Source: Bdellovibrio sp.
GTDB taxonomy: Bacteria > Myxococcota > SpSt-1050
Assembly (NCBI GenBank): GCA_020725805.1
Contig: DYEF01000113.1
Location: forward strand, 1-12,891
Direction: 5' to 3'
DNA length: 12,891 bases
In this document: in pieces, positions 6,931 to 12,891 of the stretch
How positions within the stretch are numbered: the first letter of the stretch is position 1
Layout: each line of letters begins with the position of its first letter
Made by a program: the position numbers and the translations under genes
The notes under the pieces: generated by a model
What the model saw: only the letters and a program-made list of their open reading frames with translations
The model's database searches: none
Told to the model about the DNA's origin: nothing

Positions 6931-9900
6931 GTGCTTAAAGAGAAACCAAAAAATGTACTTATATTAGGCTCGGGTGCCCTGAAAATCGGAGAGGCGGGTG
7001 AATTCGATTATTCGGGCTCACAGGCGATAAAGGCACTTAAAGAGGAGAATATAAGGACCGTCCTGATAAATCCCAACATTGCAACGATTCAGACATCAGA
7101 GGGAATGGCGGACGAGATATATCTTCTGCCCGTACAACCCGATTTCGTGGAGAAGGTGATAGAGAGGGAAGAGATTGATGCAATACTCCTCTCGTTCGGA
7201 GGTCAGACTGCACTGAACTGCGGGATAGCACTCAGCGACAGCGGCATTCTTGATAAATATAATGTAAAAGTACTCGGCACTCCCGTCGAATCCATAAGGA
7301 ATACAGAAGACAGACACCTCTTTGCACAGAGACTCGGGGAGATCGGTGTAAAGATTGCCAGAAGCCGTGCCTGTTCTTCTCCCGAAGAGGCGATCAGGGC
7401 GGCAGGTGAAATCGGCTATCCGGTAATGCTGAGAGGGGCATTTGCACTGGGAGGTCTCGGCTCCGCAATCGTATCCTCAGAGAAGGAACTCAAAGCGGTC
7501 ATCGACACTATCTTTTCAATGGTACCTCAGGTCCTCGTGGAGGAGAGCCTCAAGGGATTCAAGGAGATCGAATACGAGGTTGTAATCGACGGATTTTCAA
7601 ATGCCATAACTGTCTGCAATATGGAGAATCTGGACCCCATCGGTGTCCATACAGGCGAATCGATCGTTGTTGCGCCTTCCCAGACACTAAACAACCACGA
7701 GTATCACCTCCTAAGAGAGATAGCGATCAAGACCATCAGGCATCTCGGAATAATAGGCGAGTGCAATATTCAGTACGCCCTCGACCCCAAGAGTGATGAC
7801 TACAGGGTCATAGAGGTGAATGCCAGATTGTCCCGCTCTTCGGCACTCGCATCTAAAGCGACCGGTTACCCCCTTGCCTATATCGCTGCCAAACTCGCAC
7901 TAGGATATAATCTGACGGAACTTCCGAACAGAATAACACACAAAACCCGGGCATTCTTCGAACCATCCCTCGACTACTGCGTTGTGAAGATTCCGAGATG
8001 GGATTTGGAGAAATTTTCCGGCGTCGAGAAGACGATTGGCTCCTCGATGAAATCTGTCGGGGAGGTTATGGCGATAGGGAGGGATTTTCTCGAGGCACTT
8101 CAGAAGGCCCTGAGGATGATAGGGGTTGGTGTGGAAGGTCTCGAGGGAGAGACGATGGAGTCCGTGGATTTCAGAGAGGCAATATCGAATGCCAGTCCGT
8201 ACAGAATCTTCGCAATCGCAAACGCCCTGAGGAAGGGAATCGGGGTTGAACAGATCTACGAATGGTCAAAAATCGACAGATGGTTTTTATATCAGATCGA
8301 GCGGGTCATATCATACGAAAAGGAGATCGGGTCGGCGGAAGAAATCTCTGAAGACCTCCTCATACGGCTAAAAAAGGCCGGCTTCTCCGATGCCCAGATC
8401 GGGAGAATCGCCAAAAAGGATGCACGGGAAATCAGAATGCTTCGCGAAAAATACAATATACACCCCGTCCGGAGACAGATAGATACCCTTGCCGCCGAAT
8501 ATGCTGCCGACACAAACTACCTATATCTCTCCTATGATTCGAAGGAGGACGAGGCAATATCAGAGAACAAAAGACCCAGAATTCTTATTCTGGGCTCGGG
8601 AGTCTACCGCATAGGCAGCAGCGTGGAGTTCGACTGGTGCTGTGTGAATACAATCGAAAGGGCCCGGGAGCTCGGATACGAGACCATCCTTGTCAATTAC
8701 AATCCCGAGACGGTCTCGACTGATTTCGATGTATGTGACAGATTAATATTCGACGAAATCTCGCTCGAGACTGTTATTGAAATAATAAGGCTCGAAAAAC
8801 CTTATGGAGTAATACTCTCCGTAGGAGGACAGGTCCCGAATAATCTGGCACTCAGACTCGAACGTGAGGGGGTAAGGATTCTTGGGACTCAGGCTGAGAT
8901 GATAGATATGGCAGAGGACAGAAACAAGTTCTCCTCACTCTGCGACAGACTCGGCATAGAACAACCGAAGTGGGGAGAATATACCGGAAAAGAGGATCTG
9001 GAGGATATAGTTCAGAAAATAGGCTTCCCTCTCCTGATAAGACCGAGTTATGTATTATCCGGCTCCGCAATGCGTGTTGTGAGAAACAGGGAAAATCTGA
9101 TTTCCTATCTCAGGCGCGCTGCCCTTGTATCAAGAGAATATCCGGTTGTGATAAGCCACTATGAGGTCGGGGCCAAAGAGATTGAGATAGATGCCGTTGC
9201 AAAGGACGGAGAGATTATTGTATGGGCGATATCAGAGCATATTGAAAATGCCGGTGTCCATTCTGGCGATGCAACACTCGTCCTCCCTCCCCAGAGGCTA
9301 TATCTCGAGACCATAAGAAGAATAAAAATCATTACAAAGAAACTCGCAAAGGCACTGAATATCTCGGGTCCGTTCAATATACAGTTTCTCGCAAGAGACA
9401 ACAACATAAAGGTTATCGAGTGCAACCTGAGGGCATCGAGGAGTATGCCTTTTGTCTCAAAGGCCACGGGAGTGAACTTCATCAAACTTGCAACATCCGT
9501 AATGCTCGGCTCAGATATACCGAAGATAGAAAACCGTGCCCTCGACCTTGATTATGTAGCTGTCAAGGCAGCACAGTTTTCGTTCAGAAGGCTTGCGGGC
9601 GCAGACCCCGTTCTCGGGGTCGAGATGGCATCGACAGGCGAAGTCGGATGCCTCGGTGACGATATAAATGAAGCTCTGCTAAAATCGATGATATCAACAG
9701 GGTTCAGACTACCCTCAAAAGGGATACTCTTTTCTGTCGGAGGAGATACAGATAAATCACAGCTGCTGGAATATGCGAGACTGCTCTCAGAGAACGGATT
9801 TCTGATATACGCAACCGAAGGGACATCGGCCTTCTTCGGAAAAAACGGACTGGTATGCAAAACCGTCTACAAGATATCGCAGAACAAGAGCCCCTCGGTA

Positions 9901-10140
9901 AAGGATACTATCAAAGATAATCTCGTTGACCTTGTAGTCAACATACCTTCAGCTTACGAATATCAGGAGCAGCTCGACGGATATATCATAAGAAGGACTG
10001 CAATCGATTACGGCGTCTCGTTAATTACGAATACCCAGCTTGCCAAAACACTCATTACAGCCATTATAAAGCACAAAAAGGGCGAGATAAACCTCAAGAT
10101 CAGACCGCTCTCTTCGTACAGAAAAATAACACGGCTCTAG
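6931..10140 (+). CDS. carB: Carbamoyl-phosphate synthase, large (synthetase) subunit
   Basis: CarB makes carbamoyl phosphate from bicarbonate, CarA-derived ammonia and two ATP. At 1069 aa it is full length (E. coli 1073). The two homologous halves are visible: an N-terminal carboxy-phosphate half (about 1-400, with ILGSGALKIGEAGEFDYSGS and the ATP-grasp signature VIEVNARLSRSSALASKATG), an oligomerisation segment (about 400-545), and a C-terminal carbamate half (about 548-930, with ILGSGVYRIGSSVEFDWC and VIECNLRASRSMPFVSKATG). An MGS-like allosteric domain (about 930-1069) contains YATEGTSAFF, where nucleotide effectors such as UMP or IMP bind in homologues. The N-terminal signature matches the Bacteroidetes/CAD type rather than the enterobacterial 'GPIVIGQACEFDYSG' form. 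The start is GTG: an in-frame stop precedes it at 6925-6927, and GAGGTG (6918-6923) lies 7 bases upstream. It forms an operon with carA. Confidence 0.97.
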   Translation: MLKEKPKNVLILGSGALKIGEAGEFDYSGSQAIKALKEENIRTVLINPNIATIQTSEGMADEIYLLPVQPDFVEKVIEREEIDAILLSFGGQTALNCGIALSDSGILDKYNVKVLGTPVESIRNTEDRHLFAQRLGEIGVKIARSRACSSPEEAIRAAGEIGYPVMLRGAFALGGLGSAIVSSEKELKAVIDTIFSMVPQVLVEESLKGFKEIEYEVVIDGFSNAITVCNMENLDPIGVHTGESIVVAPSQTLNNHEYHLLREIAIKTIRHLGIIGECNIQYALDPKSDDYRVIEVNARLSRSSALASKATGYPLAYIAAKLALGYNLTELPNRITHKTRAFFEPSLDYCVVKIPRWDLEKFSGVEKTIGSSMKSVGEVMAIGRDFLEALQKALRMIGVGVEGLEGETMESVDFREAISNASPYRIFAIANALRKGIGVEQIYEWSKIDRWFLYQIERVISYEKEIGSAEEISEDLLIRLKKAGFSDAQIGRIAKKDAREIRMLREKYNIHPVRRQIDTLAAEYAADTNYLYLSYDSKEDEAISENKRPRILILGSGVYRIGSSVEFDWCCVNTIERARELGYETILVNYNPETVSTDFDVCDRLIFDEISLETVIEIIRLEKPYGVILSVGGQVPNNLALRLEREGVRILGTQAEMIDMAEDRNKFSSLCDRLGIEQPKWGEYTGKEDLEDIVQKIGFPLLIRPSYVLSGSAMRVVRNRENLISYLRRAALVSREYPVVISHYEVGAKEIEIDAVAKDGEIIVWAISEHIENAGVHSGDATLVLPPQRLYLETIRRIKIITKKLAKALNISGPFNIQFLARDNNIKVIECNLRASRSMPFVSKATGVNFIKLATSVMLGSDIPKIENRALDLDYVAVKAAQFSFRRLAGADPVLGVEMASTGEVGCLGDDINEALLKSMISTGFRLPSKGILFSVGGDTDKSQLLEYARLLSENGFLIYATEGTSAFFGKNGLVCKTVYKISQNKSPSVKDTIKDNLVDLVVNIPSAYEYQEQLDGYIIRRTAIDYGVSLITNTQLAKTLITAIIKHKKGEINLKIRPLSSYRKITRL

Positions 10141-10148
10141 AATAAATC

Positions 10149-12518
10149 TCACTTTTTCATAATGAACTTTATTTGTGCACCGTCCTTTATCTGATTAAAG
10201 TATATCCTCTTGCCCGTTGTCTCAACACCGTCTACCAATACTCTCTCCGGATATGCCTCATCGGAAGTTTCTCCCTCTTTTACAATCTCGATTTTTTTGC
10301 CGTTTTCGAGCTCTATTACTGCCCTGTCAAAGAGCGGACAACCCAATATGTACTCGTTTGTTCCGGCTACCGGATAGAATCCAAGCGCAGAAAAGACATA
10401 CCACGCAGAGAGAGTCCCTCCGTCATCATTGCCGGGAAGGCCATCGGGAGTCGGTGTAAAGTAGGTTTTCCGGATCCAGTTCATATACTTACAGGTAAGG
10501 TCTGTTCTGCCTGCAAGAGAGAAGAGATAGACGTAGTGCATATCAGGTTCATTCCCCATCCACAGGTATCTTCTGGACTGTCCGCGCCTTGAATCGTCCG
10601 AGCGGGCCTCCTCCTCTTCCCTGATGCTCTTTTCAAAGAGGTCAGAGAGTTTCTTTACAAAATTTTCAACTCCTCCGTCCTTTCCGATGAGCCAGTCAAT
10701 ATCGTAAAATGCAAACCATCTGTAATGGTGAGCAGTCCCCTCGATAAAATCCCCGTTGTCGGGATGCAGGACATCATAACTCATTTTATCCGGGTCAAAC
10801 AGCTCTTCGTTTACGAATTCGCCGTTACTCATTTTTGCCAGAAAATATCCTGTCTTTTCGCTGAAGTGATTGCGGTAGTTATAACGGCTTTTGCAGAATA
10901 TCTCTGATTCCTTTGTATTCATTGCTATTGTCATATTACAAAGGGCGTTGTCTGCATATGAGAGTTCCATAGTCTTCGATACGCTCCCGCCCTCATCCAA
11001 TGTCACAAAACCGAATCTTATGTAATCCTCGATTCCGTCTCTTCCGTTGTAACCGCTCCCTTTCGGAGTCGGACTCAGTGCTGTCTTGAGAATGTATTTG
11101 TATAAATCTTCATACGGAGCCTCAATTTCCTTCAGATAACTGTCTGCAATCACGATATCGGCGGGCGAACCTACCATACAGTTGGTCTCTCCGCTTGCAA
11201 GTGCCCACTTGGGGAGATAACCACCCTGAGTAGCCATCTGCAGAAGTGAATAGAGCATATCCCTCTGACAGGACGAAAAGAAGAGACTCAGGAAAGGGTG
11301 TAGGGTCCTGTACGTATCCCATAGAGAAAAATCGCTGTAGTAATTTCCCCATTTTGCGCTGTGATTCTTCTTATCGAACCCCCTGTAATTTCCGTCTGCG
11401 TCATTCTGGAGTGTGGGCATCATAAAGATATGATAGAGCGCCGAATAAAAGACCCTCTTCTCCTCATTAGTGCCTCCCTCCACATTCACTCTTCTGAAAA
11501 TCTGATTCCACAAAGAATTATTCAGCCTTCTTGCCTCTTCAAAATCCACGCCTTTCCCCTCACTCAGAAAATTGACCTTTGCCCCGTCGAAAGATGTATA
11601 TGATGCAGCCACAACAAGATTAACCGTCTGCGTGTCCTTATAACAGGCAAGAAGTCCGCACATCCCGCCATCTGAACATCTGGCCCTGTTCTCTCTTATA
11701 TTCTCATCATTCTCCCAGCCATACAGCTTATCCGGAACCGGCTCTATAACTCCGTAAAAATAGATATCATATCCACCGAAATTTATTGAGAGTCCGCCGT
11801 TCTGGTGTGCATAAGCTTTTACCTCTCCTGTCTTATGATTGATACTCATCTCCGATTCCGTAACGATGCTGAGCGGAAGTGTCTTTCCTATATCAAAGAG
11901 AATACATTTTAAGTTTGTATTTGACGGAAACGTATATCTGTGAAACGCAACCCTTTTTGTAGCAGTAAGTTCTGCCATTATTCCCGAATCAAGTTCTACA
12001 GAGTAGTATCCGGCCTCAGCATATTCCGTCTCCTTTTTATATCCTGAGCGATAATCCTCGGTCTTTCCGCTAATCTTATCAGAGAAGAAGAGCGGGAGAA
12101 CCCTGAGATTTCCGTAGTCCGGGACACCGGTGCCGGCAAAGTGCACATTGGAGAAACCCGCTATGTATTCGTCGGTATAGAAATACCCCGAGCAGTGATT
12201 CTGAAAAGTATAATTTTTGACGCTCTGTGTATCTGGTGAGACCTTGACCAGACCAAACGGTGCAGTCGCCCCCGGAAGATTACTCCCAACACCCCAAGGC
12301 GCATATCCGCCGGTCCCTATAAACGGGTCAATGTATTTAAGATTCGGACTTAAAGCTATGTCAGAGCCGGCATCCTCAAAACCGGAATCCCCCATATCGG
12401 CAAGACCGCTCACTGTATCCTTTGTAGTGCCATTATCAGCGTATCTCTCTTCACAACCGGTAAAACAGATAAAAACGAAAACAACCGGCAAAACGGAAAA
12501 AATCACTCTTTGCAGCAT
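10149..12518 (-). CDS. GH92 family exo-alpha-mannosidase, lipoprotein
   Basis: This 789-aa protein is a glycoside hydrolase family 92 enzyme, calcium-dependent exo-acting alpha-mannosidases that trim mannose from N-glycans, mannans or mannosides. Cys22 in CFTGC ends the signal peptide, and an acidic spacer (residues 23-56) tethers it to a membrane. Family landmarks (numbered from this start) are YIDPFIGTGG (62-71), GSNLPGATAPFGLVKVSPDT (78-97), SDFSLWDTYRTLHP (395-408), FIEGTAHHYRW (591-601; Glu593 is the likely acid), GNEPDMHYVYLFSLAG (655-670) and DGLPGNDDGGTLSAWYVFSALGFYP (692-716). The latter holds the likely base and calcium-binding Asp residues. The linkage specificity cannot be read from sequence. 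A TTG at 12539 would add 7 residues, but it lies at or before the predicted transcription start, whereas the ATG at 12518 has AAGGGAG 8 bases upstream. The gene stands alone, convergent with carB. Confidence 0.93.
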   Translation of the reverse strand: MLQRVIFSVLPVVFVFICFTGCEERYADNGTTKDTVSGLADMGDSGFEDAGSDIALSPNLKYIDPFIGTGGYAPWGVGSNLPGATAPFGLVKVSPDTQSVKNYTFQNHCSGYFYTDEYIAGFSNVHFAGTGVPDYGNLRVLPLFFSDKISGKTEDYRSGYKKETEYAEAGYYSVELDSGIMAELTATKRVAFHRYTFPSNTNLKCILFDIGKTLPLSIVTESEMSINHKTGEVKAYAHQNGGLSINFGGYDIYFYGVIEPVPDKLYGWENDENIRENRARCSDGGMCGLLACYKDTQTVNLVVAASYTSFDGAKVNFLSEGKGVDFEEARRLNNSLWNQIFRRVNVEGGTNEEKRVFYSALYHIFMMPTLQNDADGNYRGFDKKNHSAKWGNYYSDFSLWDTYRTLHPFLSLFFSSCQRDMLYSLLQMATQGGYLPKWALASGETNCMVGSPADIVIADSYLKEIEAPYEDLYKYILKTALSPTPKGSGYNGRDGIEDYIRFGFVTLDEGGSVSKTMELSYADNALCNMTIAMNTKESEIFCKSRYNYRNHFSEKTGYFLAKMSNGEFVNEELFDPDKMSYDVLHPDNGDFIEGTAHHYRWFAFYDIDWLIGKDGGVENFVKKLSDLFEKSIREEEEARSDDSRRGQSRRYLWMGNEPDMHYVYLFSLAGRTDLTCKYMNWIRKTYFTPTPDGLPGNDDGGTLSAWYVFSALGFYPVAGTNEYILGCPLFDRAVIELENGKKIEIVKEGETSDEAYPERVLVDGVETTGKRIYFNQIKDGAQIKFIMKK

Positions 12519-12526
12519 AAGAATTA

Positions 12527-12533
12527 CTCCCTT
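12527..12533 (-). promoter_or_regulatory. Ribosome binding site fixing the GH92 start
   Basis: AAGGGAG on the minus strand is 8 bases before the ATG at 12518. It overlaps the coding frame that would result from the upstream TTG at 12539, which supports the ATG as the true start. Confidence 0.75.
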
Positions 12534-12544
12534 ACTCAAAAGTT

Positions 12545-12553
12545 TTTATACCA
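12545..12553 (-). promoter_or_regulatory. Extended -10 promoter of the GH92 gene
   Basis: TGGTATAAA on the minus strand is an extended -10 element (TG-n-TATAAA). No good -35 is present at the usual distance. Transcription would begin near 12538, giving a leader of about 20 bases that contains the ribosome binding site. Confidence 0.5.
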
Positions 12554-12599
12554 CAAAAGAGAAAAATATCATTTATTATTTCAAGGATAATAACTTTGG

Positions 12600-12629
12600 A
12601 TTGTCGACTCTCGCTTCGGTACACTCAAT
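12600..12629. repeat. REP-like element 1 (degenerate)
   Basis: The core starts TCGA (12604-12607) and ends ACTC (12623-12626), as in elements 2 and 3 nearby, with short arms ATTG (12600-12603) and CAAT (12626-12629). The arms are much shorter than in the other two copies, so this copy is degenerate. Confidence 0.4.
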
Positions 12630-12653
12630 TACTTAGCGACCTTGGTATTAAAA

Positions 12654-12688
12654 GGACATTGAGTAGGCGAAGCCTTATCGAAATGTCC
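12654..12688. repeat. REP-like element 2
   Basis: Perfect 7-bp arms GGACATT (12654-12660) and AATGTCC (12682-12688) enclose a 21-base core containing its own small hairpin AGGC-GAA-GCCT (12665-12675). On the minus strand the core begins TCGATA and ends CTACTC, matching element 3. Confidence 0.65.
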
Positions 12689-12696
12689 ATCTTGGC

Positions 12697-12730
12697 GGTG
12701 GCTTCGATACGCTAAAGCTACTCAGCCACC
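12697..12730. repeat. REP-like element 3
   Basis: Perfect 7-bp arms GGTGGCT (12697-12703) and AGCCACC (12724-12730) enclose a 20-base core that begins TCGATACGCT and ends GCTACTC, with a tiny internal GCT-AA-AGC dyad. It is the opposite orientation of element 2: the ends of the core are conserved while the arm sequence differs. Confidence 0.65.
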
Positions 12731-12829
12731 TTAGTAGCACTATTGCATTCAGATCTATTACGTTTACAGAATTAACGGTAATTAATGTACCTGTATTTAT
12801 GAAAGGTGGGTTGTCCTCCATATTTTTTT

Positions 12830-12888
12830 GTGGTCAAATGCCACATTCATTTATTAGAGGTCAACGATGGTCGTTGCCTCATTTATTA
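12830..12888. repeat. Pair of diverged palindromic units at the window edge
   Basis: Unit A is GTGGTCAAATGCCAC followed by ATTCATTTATTA (12830-12856). Unit B opens with GAGGTCAACGATGG and closes with TCGTTGCCTC, followed by ATTTATTA (12857-12888). Each has the form G(T/A)GGTCAA...TGCC(A/T)C plus an AT-rich tail. In unit B the stem has 10 bp (CAACGA/TCGTTG plus GAGG/CCTC, with one bulged T) and a TGG loop (12857-12880). The window ends here, so the unit count is unknown. Confidence 0.4.
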
Positions 12889-12891
12889 ACA

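Noticed and set aside
10141-10148. Bidirectional terminator between carB and the GH92 gene
   Set aside because: The gap is 8 bases and no GC-rich hairpin is visible at either gene end.
12519-12539. TTG start adding seven residues to the GH92 enzyme
   Set aside because: It coincides with the predicted transcription start and has no ribosome binding site, while the ATG at 12518 has AAGGGAG at good spacing.
12217-12636. 139-codon plus-strand reading frame over the GH92 signal peptide region
   Set aside because: It runs antisense to the GH92 start, has low-complexity content and crosses the promoter and first REP-like element; it is a shadow frame.

Overview
The window comes from a Gram-negative (diderm) bacterium. 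It encodes two or three lipoproteins with a lipobox Cys and acidic Asp/Gly/Ser spacers, exported proteins with Sec signals, Shine-Dalgarno sites before almost every gene, and sigma70-like promoters. The Asp-rich spacers (FEDTGSD and FEDAGSD in two unrelated lipoproteins), the dicluster EF-hand-like loops and the C-terminal WPMRRGDAQNTG motif resemble proteins of Myxococcota and other former Deltaproteobacteria. That placement is an inference and no species is claimed. No rRNA, tRNA, CRISPR array or complete mobile element was seen.

Layout. (1) Positions 1-5330, minus strand, AT-rich: a tightly spaced operon for secreted and surface proteins. Its promoter lies near 5373-5378. In order of transcription it encodes a small exported charged protein (about 94 aa), a 1034-aa secreted metzincin-type metalloprotease with calcium-binding loops and a probable C-terminal propeller, a 560-aa propeller-like lipoprotein, and a short lipoprotein-like reading frame that breaks near the window edge. 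(2) Positions 5331-5820: a divergent intergenic region of about 490 bases. It holds a (GATA)7 microsatellite, a bulged hairpin, a possible frameshifted gene remnant and a good carAB promoter. (3) Positions 5821-10140, plus strand, higher GC: carA and carB, the two subunits of glutamine-dependent carbamoyl-phosphate synthetase, which supplies pyrimidine and arginine synthesis. (4) Positions 10149-12518, minus strand: a GH92-family exo-alpha-mannosidase lipoprotein, convergent with carB and separated from it by 8 bases. (5) Positions 12540-12891: intergenic DNA with the mannosidase promoter, a cluster of REP-like palindromic elements with a shared core and variable arms, and a pair of diverged palindromic units at the very edge.

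Together the window is a housekeeping carAB operon between two blocks of exported, probably nutrient-acquisition functions: a protease locus and a mannoside-trimming enzyme. The protease locus is the most unusual part: its gene set and domain order do not match a system I can name, and a hypermutable tetranucleotide repeat lies upstream of its promoter.
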